Assembly: GCA_021495925.1 (NCBI GenBank)
Contig: JAKEKT010000044.1
Span: forward strand, 186,001 to 250,000
Length of the DNA stretch: 64,000 bases
Reading direction: 5' to 3'
Source of the DNA: Diplodia intermedia
Taxonomy: Eukaryota > Ascomycota > Dothideomycetes > Botryosphaeriales > Botryosphaeriaceae
Shown here piece by piece: positions 24,961-35,491 of this stretch. The notes under the pieces were generated by a model. It had not been told where the DNA came from. It saw nothing but the letters and a program-made list of their open reading frames with translations, and did not search any database. The stretch's first letter is position 1; each line of letters begins with the position of its first letter. Made by a program: the position numbers and the translations under genes.

Positions 24961-27287
24961 ATGTCTACCGAAACAACCCGAATCCCCGAGCCCAAAGAGA
25001 TCCGGAACTGGCGAGTCCACGCATACTGCCTGGCAACATGCCTCGGCCTCGTCGCAGCAGGCACGCCGCAAACCGCCCTCCCCCTCCTCCCCACCCCCTC
25101 CCACACACCACCCCTAACACCTCCTCGCCCCACAGGCTACGACGTATCCGTCATGGGCGGCGCCCTCATCCTCCCCGCCTTCCAGCGCGACTTCGGCCTA
25201 ACCAACCTCTCCGAACGCGAGCTCAACCACCTGACATGTAAAGCTTCCACCCACCCGCACCCCCGGGCACCACCACACACGACTTTGCTGACGCGCGCGC
25301 GACGACAGCAAACATCATATCCGCCTTCCAGGCCGGCACCTTCTTCGGCGCGCTCGGCTCGTGCTGGTTCGCGGACCGCTTCGGCCGCCGCCGCGCCCTG
25401 TGCGGCGCCGTGTGCGTCTTCATGGCCGGCGCCGCGCTGATGACGGGGAGCTGCGGGCGCATCGCTGCGTTTGTCGTCGGTCGTGCCGTTGCGGGGGTGG
25501 GGTTGGGCGCGGTGGCGCCGGTTGTGCCTGTGTATGTGGTTGCCTTGCTTTGCATTGTCTTGTCTTGCCTCCCGTTGTCTCGCGCTGTCTCGTGTTGTTT
25601 CGCGTTTTCTCGCCTCCCCAATGCAACATAACCCTGGTGGTGGGAGGAGAGGAGAACAGAGGGCTAATTGCTGCCGCCGCTTCGGACGGGCAGATACATC
25701 ACGGAACTCTCGCCGCCGTCGATCCGCGGGAGGATGATCGGGATGCTCGAGATCAGCTGCCAAGTGGCGCAGATGTGCGGGTTCTGGACGAACTACGCAG
25801 TGAACCGGACGATCGATCCGCGCGGCAGTATGTGTTTATGCATCCCATCCCATCCCATCCCATCCCATCCCGTCCCGTCCCGTCGACGCCTCTTTCTCTC
25901 TCTCTCTTTTCTCAGACGGATTACCGCCACTCACAACCAAAAAAAAAACCAGGCATGGCGCAATGGCAAATCCCCATCGGCATGCAGCTGCTCCCGGGCG
26001 CCCTCATGCTGCTCGCCACGCCCTTCTGCCCCGAGACGCCGCGCTGGCTGTGCAGCCGCGGCCGCGTCGCCGACGCCGCCGCCGCGCTCCGCCGCCTGCG
26101 CGGCCTGCCGTGCGACCATCCCTACGTCGCCCGCGAGCTGCGCGAGATGCGGGCCGCCGTCGCGCGCGAGGCGGCGGCGGCGGCGGGGCGCGGCGGCGAC
26201 CAGACGCTTAAGATGAAGCTGAAGGCGTTGGCGAGGAGGGGCGTGAGGAACCGCGTTGGGATTGGGTTGGGGTTGATGATGTGAGTGTGTGTACCGGGCT
26301 GGGAGGGGGGGCGGCATCGCTGATGGCTGGCTGGCTGGCTGACGCAACGACACGACGCAGGGCGCACAACATGACGGGCGTGGGCATCGTCGTCTACTAC
26401 TCGCCGCGCATCTTCGCGTCGCTCGGCATCCGCACGACGGACCTCACCCTGTTCGCGACCGGCTTCTACGGCGTGGCCAAGACGCTCGGCACGCTCGTCT
26501 TCTCCTTCTGGGTCGCGGATCGCCTGGGCCGCCGCAAGGGCCTCGTCTACGGCGCCTTCGTCGGCGCCGTGCCCATGGTACGTATGCGGAGGCTGCTCTG
26601 CTCGTCCTCTCCCCGCCCTGGTGAACTGAGCGTCGACTTCTTGCTGACGGAGCGAGCACAGTTCTACATCGGCGCGTACATCATGAAGGCCGACCCCGCC
26701 GCGGCCAACCACGCCGCCGCCGCCGCCACTGCCCCCACGTCCTCCGCATGGGGCTACCTCGCCATCGTCTGCATCTACCTGGTCGCCGTCGTCTACAGCG
26801 CGACGTGGCAGGGCATCACCTGGCTGTACGTGTCGGAGATCTACCCGCTGCACATCCGCTCGGTGAGTGATGAACCAACACCCTCAGCGTTTTCCCGCAG
26901 CCCACTGACCGGATGTGTGTTCAAGCTGTGCATGTCCCTCACCATCGCCAACGAGCGCGTGTGGTCGTTCGCCATCACCCGCTCCACGCCGTACATGATC
27001 ACGGACTTGGGGTATGGGGTGTACTTCTTCTTCGGCGCGTTGATGGTGGTGATGGGGGGTTGGGCCGTGTGGTGTGTGAGGGAGACGAAGGTGAGTGCGG
27101 TGGAGACGTCTTTGCGCGGCGGGGACGTGGCTGACGGACGGGGCGGTGGTAGGGTTTGCCGATTGAGGAGATGGATGCGCTGTTTGGTGCTTCTCGTGCA
27201 CAGGATTTGGTGGTGGAGGGCCGCGAGGAGGAGGGGAAGGGGGGCGTTGAGAGCCTGGAAGATGGACGGGGGAGCAAGTGTGATTGA
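24961..27287 (+). CDS. MFS sugar transporter
   Basis: Nine exons (24961-25060, 25136-25237, 25309-25531, 25694-25827, 25953-26280, 26361-26577, 26662-26862, 26926-27090, 27153-27287) sum to 1605 bases, or 534 residues. Sugar-porter signatures appear in order: GYDVSVMGG in helix 1, FADRFGRRRAL in the first cytoplasmic loop, VPVYITELSPPSIRG, PETPRWL before the central loop, DRLGRRKG in the second half and RETKGLPIEEMDALF after helix 12. The protein imports a hexose or related polyol/acid across the plasma membrane; the substrate is not readable. The first intron needs a GC donor (G|GCACGC...CACAG), and reading through it would stay in frame. Intron 4 carries CATCC/CGTCC and CT microsatellites. 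Eight introns is many for this family. Confidence 0.9.
25841..25919 (+). repeat. CATCC/CGTCC pentanucleotide and CT microsatellite
   Basis: About six CATCC units, then CGTCC units, then a CT-rich run. All of it lies inside the fourth intron of the sugar-transporter gene, between a good GTATGT donor at 25828 and an acceptor at 25952. Confidence 0.9.
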
Positions 27288-27458
27288 GCGCCGTGAGAGG
27301 GGGCTGGTCGGCGTGTGGCTATGGCGGTTTGGAACGGATACGGCAGAACGTTCACTCAGCGGCCCATGTGCGGTGGTTTGGACTTTATTTACAGTCGTCC
27401 GATGAAGCTGCTAGATCTCACGTCTTGAATCGAGATCTCCAGGGGTGTTATCACTCCT

Positions 27459-28210
27459 CTACTGCATGGCAGGGATGGTAATGGTGTCAATGGTCCAGAC
27501 CTTGCCGCCCTCGGTCTGCTTCAGCTCCGAGTACTTCGCGCCCTGCGACGAGCCGATGGTGCTGCCAAAGGTGGTGTCGGCGTCGGCGAGGGTGATGACG
27601 GTGTTGAGGTACTTCTGCTCGTCGATGGTGCCCTTGCAGTCGCTCTGGCACTCGGTGCCGGTGCCGTAGCCGCGCATGTACGGGCCCGAGTCGTACTGGA
27701 AGTACGTGAGGTTCTTGCCCGTGTCGGCGTCGGAGACGAGTCTGCGCAAATCAGTGTCTGGCGTCTCCCAGTGCGAAGGATGCCGTGGACTTACTGCTCC
27801 CAGGTGGTTCCGTCCGCCATCAGGTTGTACTCGATGCGCACCTTGGTGTCGCCGTCGATGGCCGACGGCTCGCCGTCCAGCTGGCCGAAGCTGCCGAATA
27901 GGCTGGCCCGGATGCACCACTGGCCCTCGCTGGCGCCGCACCACGCGTTGCTGGCGTAGTCCTCGAGCGTCGTCTGCACCAGGTGGCCCGTGCCGTTGCT
28001 GATGCCCGGCCACAGGAAGAGCTCGCCCGTCTGGCCCGGCGGCGAGCGCCCGGGGATGAGGGTGGTGACGGCGTTGACAATGGTCGACTTGGTGGGGCCG
28101 AGCGAGACGGCGCCGCCCCACGTGTCCATCCTCTTGCCGAACGTGGAGGCGGCGGTGGGGGCCGCGACGGCGAGGGTGGGGAGGAGGGCGATGGCGATGG
28201 AGGCGAGCAT
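27459..28210 (-). CDS. Small secreted protein of unknown function
   Basis: Two exons (28210-27795, 27741-27459) give 232 residues. The N-terminus is a signal peptide (MLASIAIALLPTLAVAAPT), followed by FGKRMD, a Lys-Arg site where Kex2 could remove a short propeptide. The mature part is acidic and Gly/Thr-rich, with Cys in the SNAWCGA, QWCIRA, TECQSDC segments and N-glycosylation sites (NGT, NLT). Features such as ELFLWPG and GDTKVRIEYNLM suggest a beta-sandwich (concanavalin-like) fold, but this is only an impression. It converges on the sugar-transporter gene, with 171 bases between the stops. Possible roles are a secreted lectin-, lyase- or effector-like protein. Confidence 0.85.
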
Positions 28211-29023
28211 TTTGGTGGTTTGGGGTAATGAGCGTGGTTGGTTGGAAAGAGTGAATTGGAATATCAAGCTATGCAACAAGTGATTGGGATCTTATAGTTG
28301 ACGGCGCAGGGCTTGGCTCCTATACCATGACTTTAAATGGCCCTTGGCGGGCGAATCGTGAAACATGTCATTCGTGTTTACGTGATGGGCCGAAGTGGCG
28401 CAAGTGGTTTCGGAGATGCTGGCGGGGGACACGAAGTCGTGGCCGCATCAGCGCTGGAAGGAAGGCGGGAGCGGCGGCCACGGACGAATCGAGAGCAGTG
28501 GCCTGGTTGTTCGTATTGGGCTTGGCATTTCTGTTTCAGGTCAGAAAACTGAGGACGGTGGCCGGAATGGTGGCCTCTTGGCCTTTCAGGTGGCAGCGGT
28601 CAGCCTAAGATAGATTAATTCTCGTAGTGAGTTGCCTACGAGATGCAAATCGGATGGATGTTCTCGAACAGTGGAGTGGTGCATTGACCAACGTGGTGGG
28701 TTACAACGCTTTGTGCCAGCGTAGGTAGAACAGAGGCCGTCCCTGTCTCTACTCATCTGTGGATAGTATGTACGCAAAATTCAGGGCTACGGCTTGACTC
28801 GGAAAAGTTGGACGCCTTCGGTTCCGGCAGACGCCAAAATTCGCCCAAGGCTGGCGGTCGCGTAATGAAACACAACAGCTGCGAGACATCATCGAAGGAT
28901 CACGGTTAGAATTAAGCTTGAATAGCTAGCGGCTGATGGCTTGCATTACCGAACCCGCCATGCAGCAGCTCACATCATCTTCTTGTTTGCACCGAACTCT
29001 ATTAAATCACATACGGGACTCGT
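28211..29023. other. Intergenic, 0.8 kb
   Basis: Upstream region of the minus-strand secreted-protein gene and 3' side of the propeller remnant. No gene seen. Confidence 0.6.
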
Positions 29024-29751
29024 CTAATAAACCAGGGCCAGTCCCGTAAACGCGCAGTCCTTACACTGATAAACCACCTCCTTCCGTCCATCCTCGCGCA
29101 CCCTCCACACCGTCCCGCCCAGATCCACCACATCCCACACCCCATTCCACCCATCCCACTCGACGCCAATCGCCTCGTCAAAGTTCTGCGCCACTACCCT
29201 CGCGCCCGCCTCCTTCCCCTCCGCCACCACTACCCTCCCCTCCCCATACAACCTAACGCGATTCAGCGCATTCCCAAACGGCCCCTCCCCGCGATCCGTC
29301 CACACCAACGCGCCCTCCCCCGCATCAACAAAACCGCAGATCCACCGGCTCCGGCAAACCCTCCGCGCTGCCCCTCGGATCGTCCATCCGCGCGCTGCCC
29401 CCGCCCCCCTTCGCCGGCCCCTTCTGCGTCCACCGACCACAACCGGCCCCTCGCGCCATCCACCGCGACGCCGCTACACCACCACCACCGCCGCGTCTGG
29501 TCCTGCCCATCTCCTGCGGCTGCGTCCACCATCTCCACCACCGTCTCCACCCCCGCCCCGCCCCGTCCACCGCATCGCACCGCACCGCACCGCACCACCC
29601 GCATCCCCTCGCGGTCCGCGACGTACAGTTTACGGTTCGCGGCGTGCAGCGTGACCTGCTTCGGCGTGTGCAGCGCGTCGCTGCCGTCGAGATAAGCGGA
29701 GTGCAGGGAGCCGTCGGCGAGAGATGGCGTGCCCGTGTAAGTCTGGATCAT
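29024..29751 (-). pseudogene. Frame-broken YWTD-type beta-propeller remnant
   Basis: Three frames read in turn give one continuous propeller-like sequence: MIQTYTGTPSLADGSLHS, HTPKQVTLHAANRKLYVADR and GVAVDGARGRLW, then TQKGPAKGG and GLPEPVDL, then GALVWTDRGEG, GNALNRVRLYG, VDLGGTVWRV and FTGLALV. These are the repeated blades of a fungal LDL-receptor-YWTD-like propeller family. Frame changes fall near 29436 and at the A4 run 29330-29333; no intron of normal size fits either place. The first one or two blades are missing. The first ATG overlaps the stop codon of the dehydrogenase upstream, next to a run of seven G at 29754-29760, so a third slippage event may have separated a former fusion. 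Sequencing error at homopolymers is an alternative explanation. Confidence 0.6.
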
Positions 29752-30869
29752 GCGGGGGGGAGTGGCGGCGCGGTCGATGGGGATGTCGTCGGGGAGAAGG
29801 TGGTGGGGGTGGTCGTGTCGTTGGTGGCGGTGTCGCTGGTGGCGGTGTCGTTGGTGGCGGTGTCGTTGGTCTTTGGTGGTGGCGAGGCGTAGAAGCCGCC
29901 GCTGCTGCTCTTGCGGCCCAGTTTGCCCTTGGAGACGTAGTGCTCTTGCAGGTAGTCCAGGTGCGAGGATGGGAGACCGCGCTCTTTGATGTAGTGCTGC
30001 TCGATGAAGGCGACGGTGTCCAGGCCGACCTCTGCGTGTGATGGTTGGTGAGATGAGTCGGGAAAGAGGAAGAGAAGCCACACTTACGGTCCATCATGTC
30101 GCACGGCACCGTCTTGGGGCCGAACATCTCGACCCACACCTCGTCCAGCTCCTGCGGCACCGACACGCCCTCGTCCATGATCATCAGAAACTCGCGCTTG
30201 ACGGCGGCCCACACGCGGTTGAAGATGAAGCCGGTCGACTCCTTGCGCGCGACGTACGGCTTCAGCCCGGCCTCGCGGTGGCGGTCGACCAGGAAGGGGA
30301 AGATGGCGGGCTCGGTGTGGCCGTCGGTCATCAGCTCGACGACCATGTTCCTGGGCGGCATCATGTAGTGCGTGTTGAGGATGCGGCGCTTGGTCGCGTC
30401 CGCCACCTTCTCGAGCATCTCGCCGGACTTGTACGACGACGAGTTCGAGCACAGGATGGCGTCGGCGGGCGCGTGCGCTTCGAGCTCGGCGAAGGTGTCG
30501 ATCTTGATGGGCAGCTTCTCCGGCACCGCTTCGAAGACTATCCACGCGTCGGCCACCGTCTCGGCCAGCTCGGCGAAGGCCACGGCGTGCCCGACGTGCT
30601 TGCAGCCGGTGAAGTCTTGGGCGTAGGTCGACACGTTCTCCTCGACGAACTTCACGGCGGCCTCGCGTTGCTCGGGGCTCGGGTCGCGCACGTGGACGGT
30701 GTAGCCGGCGGACGCCCAGCAGCAGGCTGGAAGGTAGGTGTCAACGGAGAGTCATGTCGCCGTTGTGCAATATCAACGTACCGATGCGGCGGCCAAGGAC
30801 ACCTCCGCCAAGGATGGCGACGGGTCTTGTGGTGTGGTTTGCGGGCGGAGTCCAGGTAGAACTCGACAT
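29748..30869 (-). CDS. 3-hydroxyacyl-CoA dehydrogenase family protein
   Basis: Three exons (30869-30782, 30726-30088, 30031-29748) give 336 residues. The N-terminal Rossmann motif ILGGGVLGRRIA is split by the first intron. SNSSSYKSGEML, HYMMPPRNMVVELM (catalytic His in the H-x-x-P position) and GFIFNRVWAAVKREFL (conserved Asn) identify the NAD-binding and C-terminal domains of the 3HCDH family. The reaction would be NAD-dependent oxidation of a 3-hydroxyacyl-CoA or a similar hydroxy acid; the short single-domain form suggests a stand-alone enzyme. The C-terminus GRKSSSGGFYASP is normal for the family. The last ~45 residues are a low-complexity Thr/Pro tail built partly from a 15-base repeat, and stop exactly where the propeller remnant starts. 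No clear peroxisomal or mitochondrial signal. Confidence 0.87.
29816..29870. repeat. 15-base minisatellite, about 3.6 copies
   Basis: Unit TGTCGTTGGTGGCGG on the plus strand, with one T-to-C variant. It is read on the minus strand as a five-residue Asn-Asp-Thr-Ala-Thr-like repeat in the C-terminal tail of the hydroxyacyl-CoA dehydrogenase gene. Confidence 0.9.
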
Positions 30870-31671
30870 GGCGTGGCAAGGGGAAACTTCAGGTTGCGGG
30901 AAGAGCTGGGGTGCCTGAAGGACGTTCCATGGCGGGGAGATATATACAGGCCGGGGATGACGTTCAATCGTGATCACAATACTGGCCCCGGCCGAGAGGG
31001 CTGTTTACTTATCTGTTTGACCGTGTTCGGACCGCATCGTAGAAGTCTCGGACGAGGTGTGGGACCAGGGACGTTCCCAGTGCGGCGGTATTTAATCCCC
31101 ATTTGGCGCCGATCCGCGTGCGCGTCACCCGCTAAGCTTCAGGGAGTTAGCATGGGGAGACTTGACTTGCGTCAAGCTTCTCGAAATACCTCTGCCGCCC
31201 ACCTCACCTCTGTTTGTCCTCTTCCATCCTTTGAACTTCTGCTCTGAAGACGCGGCGGAACGACGCTACCTGCTTATGACCTGCCACGGCATGCACAAAT
31301 ACATATTCTTCCAACGGGTTCCCCTGTGTCCGCACCTGAGCGTAGAACCGGAATTGTCTCGTGAGTCTTTCGGATTTGTTGTTATGAGAGCAAGTTGACG
31401 TGCAGTTGGGCTTGAAGTGATGACTTGGAATCACACTGTCCAACATGCTGAGCTTGGATATTGGCGACCCATCTTTTGTGAATATTCTCGCATCTCTATC
31501 CGCAGCATGATCTCCGCCGCTCTAAACCTTATCTATCGACCCAAAGCCTCTAGACACCTACTCGCCCGGAAAAGGAAACCAAATTAAAAGAGTTGCAATT
31601 ACGCCGCCCACATGCAGATCAAACCACTCTCTCCACAGACCCACCCCAGCCCTACCGACCATCTCCCTCGC
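30870..31671. other. Intergenic, 0.8 kb
   Basis: Promoter side of the dehydrogenase gene and 3' side of the b5-reductase gene. No coding feature seen. Confidence 0.6.
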
Positions 31672-33171
31672 TTAAAACGTAAAGACCTGATCGCTCATCT
31701 TGCACACCGTCCCCGGGACCTGGAAGCCCAGATCCTTCAAGCTCGCCTTGGACGCCTTGACCATGCCGGGCGGGCCGCACAGCAAGATCTTCGCATCAGC
31801 CCCATCGGGCTTCGGCAAGCGCTCCGCCATGACATCCCTAGTCACAAACCCCACGCCGCCGGTCCAGCCCTCGGCGGGCGGGTGGTCCAGCATATAATGC
31901 ACCCTGAAATTGCGCGGATACAGGCGGGCGAAGCGATCCAGCTCTTCGCGCAGCAGGATGTCCTCCTCGGCGCGGTTCGCGTAGACCAGGCTGACCTCGG
32001 TCAGGTCCCTAGGGTCCTCGCAGATGGCGCGGACGAGCTGGAACATGGGCGTGATGCCGGTGCCGCCGGCGACCATGCCGACGCGGCGCGCCCAGCCGCG
32101 GCGGTAGCGCATGCCGCCCTTGGGCCCGCGGAACTCGACCTCGTCGCCCACCGCCAGCCGCGCCAGGTACCCGCCCGTCAGCCGGCCGTCGCCGTACACC
32201 TTGACCACCAGCTCCAGCCGGCCCGGGTCCGCGTTGTTGCTCGTCGGCGTGTAGCTGCGCGCCACGACGGTCCCGTCGGCCAGCTCGCCGCGCACCGACA
32301 CGTGCTGGCCGATGGGCAGCCCGAGCACCGTCGACGCCGTCGGCAGCGCGAAGACGTAGCGGAACGTGTTCGGCGACAGCGCGTCGATGCGGACCAGAGG
32401 CAGCTTCTTGTACGTCGACGCCGACAGGAAGCCCGTCACCTGCCGCGAGGGCGCGGAGCCGCCCGCTTTGAACCGCGAAGGGTACCGCCCGAACCCCGTG
32501 CCGATGGTGAAGGCGGCGGATGCCCGCCGGAACGAGTACGCGCCCGCGACCGCGAACGCCGCGCTCGTCAGCAGCACGCCGCTCCAGAAGTCGCCGGGCC
32601 CGCTGCCGCCGCCCGCGGGCAGGCGGAGGCGCGGCAGCGCCGCGGGCACTAGCCGGTGCGGGTCGACGATGGCGCGGGTGCCGGCGACGGCGAGCGCGGC
32701 GAAGGTGAGGGCGCCGAGGTAGAGGCCTGCGTTGGAGGAGGACGTGGATGGCTTGATGGGCGTCGGGGCGGGCGCGCGGCTGACGACGCGGACGGCCTTC
32801 TTCGGCTTGTTCGCAGCCGCTTCCTCGGCGCTCAGCACGCCGATGAGCAGCGGCTGCAGCAGCTCGCGCGCGTCCTCGGAGTGGCCGACGTCCTCGAAGG
32901 CGGCGGTGCAGTCGGTGCCGGCCACCTCTTCGATGGCCTCGACGCCGCCCGGGTGGTCCTGCAGGTAGCTTGTGACGTCGTAGACTGAGCGGAGCGTTAG
33001 CGATTGTTGCTAATTCGCGGTGTTGGTGGTGGGCGCACCTTTGCCGTGGACGACGATCCACATGTCGCTCTTCTTGTTGTGGGCGGCCACCTCTTTCAGG
33101 GCGTAGACGGGCACCTCGACCTCGGGCTTCCACTGAGCGCCGGGCTCGGTTCTTGGTGCTGCGGATACCAT
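31672..33171 (-). CDS. Cytochrome b5 / NADH-cytochrome b5 reductase fusion
   Basis: Exons 33171-33039 and 32984-31672 give 481 residues. Residues 1-95 are a cytochrome b5 domain: DHPGG with heme ligand His55, and His79 in VGHSEDA as the second ligand. Two hydrophobic segments follow (near AGLYLGALTFAALAVAG and WSGVLLTSAAFAVAGAYSF), then a reductase module. The module has RSYTPTS for FAD binding, GPKGGM, AGGTGITPMFQLVR for NADH binding, LLCGPPGM with the conserved Cys, and a terminal QVFTF. Such a fusion would pass electrons from NADH through FAD to heme at a membrane, serving desaturases, hydroxylases or P450s. It shares a 613-base region with the divergent P450 gene, which makes that P450 a likely partner (inference). 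The intron lies within the b5 domain, before VYDVTSYL. Confidence 0.92.
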
Positions 33172-33784
33172 GATGGCTGTGGGAAAGGAGAAGGCTGAAA
33201 GTTGCGGGAGGGTTCGTTGGCGCAGCTGCGGATCTCGAAGCCTTTTCTTCTCGTCCCAAGGGTGCGCGGCCGAGGCAACAGGGGTCCTGGCACAGAATTA
33301 AAAATCATTGTCGCCATTCGGGATTGCGAAATGCTTGCAGGGCCCCTGCGGCGAAGAGGTTAGGCCCGCGTCGGCCGAAGCGCTCGTCCGCGGATCTGGA
33401 TACGGCACACGGCCGTAAGAGGCGTTGTGTGTGGCGCTGATTGGCTGCGCGAGGCGTGATCGAAGCTTTTTTTCCAGAAGGCCGCGTGCGGGCCGAGCCG
33501 AGGTCGGGCGCGACAAATCAGCCGAATCACATTGGCCGGCGCGCAGCGATACGCAGTCGGGCCGCGCGCTGCAATCTCGACAACTCGCCCGTAACGCAGC
33601 TTCAACGCGTCAGTGCTCGGCCGATTCTGCTGCTGGGCCCGACCGATATTCTTGGCCGCTCCCCTTGCACATGGCCGTCGCCTCTCGTCCTCCCCTCCGC
33701 CATGCCGCCCGAGTATAAGTGAGCTGCGGGCCGCGGCGAGAGCAACACTCTTTCCCTCTCCAGCTCCTTTCGCACGTCCCAGCC
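33172..33784. promoter_or_regulatory. Bidirectional promoter region, b5-reductase / P450
   Basis: The 613 bases separate the two divergent starts. CCAAT boxes (read as ATTGG on the plus strand) lie at 33440-33444 and 33531-33535. A TATA-like TATAAG at ~33714, about 70 bases before the P450 ATG, may serve that gene. The centre is GC-rich. Shared control of both genes is inferred from the arrangement. Confidence 0.55.
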
Positions 33785-35491
33785 ATGTCGAACCAATTCT
33801 ACCTGTGGGGCGAAGACGCCTCGACCGCCATCGACGTCGACGTCGATCTGGCCGAGAACCTCGACAGCTTCAGACACACCATCGCCGGCCAGTTTGCCAT
33901 TGTCGAGCCGTCAGGTGAGCTCCCCGCACCCGGTCGTCTGACATGAATACTCACTGCCGCAGGCATCGACTTCCTCGCGCCTGAGGGCCACAGTCTCGCC
34001 AGCCCGTCCGAGGTGGTTGACACGCCGGGGCCCATCGCCATCTCCATCGACGGCAAGAAGGTGCGGCCGGCGCCGGCGCCCAAGGGGCTGCCGTTCGTGG
34101 GCAACTACTACGAGATCTTCCCGGACCACCTGGGCAACCACCAGCGGCTGTTCGACCACTTCGGGCCCGTGTTCAAGACGACGAACATGGGGCGCACGAC
34201 GTACCACACCAACGACCCCGAGATCGCGTCCATAGTCTTCTCCGAGTCGGACTTCTTCACCAAGCTGATCACCAAGGAGCACCCGCTGTACGGCATCAAG
34301 CAGCCCACCGCCGGCGTCTTCCTGGCCGACACGGACACGGACGACTGGCGCGTGGCCCACAAGTTCCTGCCGCCCGCCTTCGGCCCCAAGGCGGTGCGCC
34401 ACTACGCCCCGACCATGCAGCGCACCGTCGAGAAGGCCTTCGCCGTCTTCGACGAGCTCGACGCCAACGGCGAGGCGTGGAACGTGTACCAGCACATGCT
34501 GAAGCTGGGGTCCGAGGCGGTCGGCAAGCTGGTGCTGGGCATGGACTTCGGCCACTTCGCCGGCGTCGACGCGCCCATCCACCGCATGGTCCTGTGCATC
34601 GCCGAGTCGCTCGAGCTGAACAAGAAGGTGACGTCCATGGGCGACTGGTACGCGGCGCTGCCGTTCGGCGACCCCAAGCGGCTGCGCGACCTGCAGCGCG
34701 AGATGGAGGCCATGCTGGACGCCGTCATCGCCGAGTGCGCCGCGGGCGGCACCGAGGACCTCGAGCTGCAGGAGGCCGCCGTCAAGGCCACGTGCGTCAT
34801 CGACTACGCCATCCGCGCCGTCGACAGCCGCGGCGAGCGGCTGCCCAAGAAGAACCTCACGGGCGCGCTCGTCGTCGCCACCGGCGCCGGCTTCACCACG
34901 ACGTCGTCGCTGCTGTCGTGGCTGGTGTACGGGCTGGTGGCGTACCCGGGCATGCAGGAGCGGCTGCTGCAGGAGCTCGTCGACGCCGGCATCGACGAGG
35001 ACACGCAGTGGGACGCGGATACCGTCGACCGCCTGCCCTTCCTCGTCAACTACATCAAGGAGATGCAGCGCCGCCACAACCCGTCGTTCCAGCCCGCCCG
35101 CACCGCCAAAGTCGACCTCGTCCTGCCCGGCGGCTACAAGCTGCCCGCCGGCGCCGTCGTCGTGCCCGCCCTGCACCACATCCACAACAACCCCGCGCTG
35201 TGGGACAACCCGTCCAAGTTCGACCCCGACCGCTGGGAGACGGACAGCGTCAAGAACAGGCACAAGGGCACTTACTTGCCCTTCGCTACCGGCCCCCGCG
35301 GCTGCATCGGCTTCAACTTCGCCCTCCAGGAGGTCCGCATCTTCCTGCCCAAGCTCGTCTACCGCTACCACTTCTCCAAGGTCGGCGACGACGCCGTCGA
35401 GTACGATCCCATGTTCCAGCTCATCCGCCCCGTCAACCTGTACGTGCGCGCCGAGAGGAGGCAGAAGTGGCCGCCGAAGACTGAGGCGTAA
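33785..35491 (+). CDS. Cytochrome P450, soluble type with N-terminal extension
   Basis: Exons 33785-33914 and 33963-35491 give 552 residues. Heme-binding FATGPRGCIG carries Cys491, and KEMQR gives the ExxR pair Glu410/Arg413. The core around GLPFVGNYYEIFPDHLGNHQ and FLPPAFGPKAVRHYAP is reminiscent of BM3/CYP505-like or peroxygenase-like fungal P450s. There is no N-terminal membrane anchor. Instead ~80 residues (FYLWGEDASTAIDVDVD..., GPIAISIDGKKV) look like a small ubiquitin-like beta-grasp extension. The I-helix reads AGFTTTS at 352-358: the usual acidic residue before the Thr is Phe354, so oxygen activation may be unusual (peroxide use, isomerisation or dehydration). No reductase domain is fused, but a b5/b5-reductase fusion is divergently transcribed next door. 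The substrate is unknown. Confidence 0.92.

Noticed and set aside
32009..33259. 416-codon minus-strand Arg/Ala-rich frame
   Set aside because: Out-of-frame shadow of the cytochrome b5 reductase gene.
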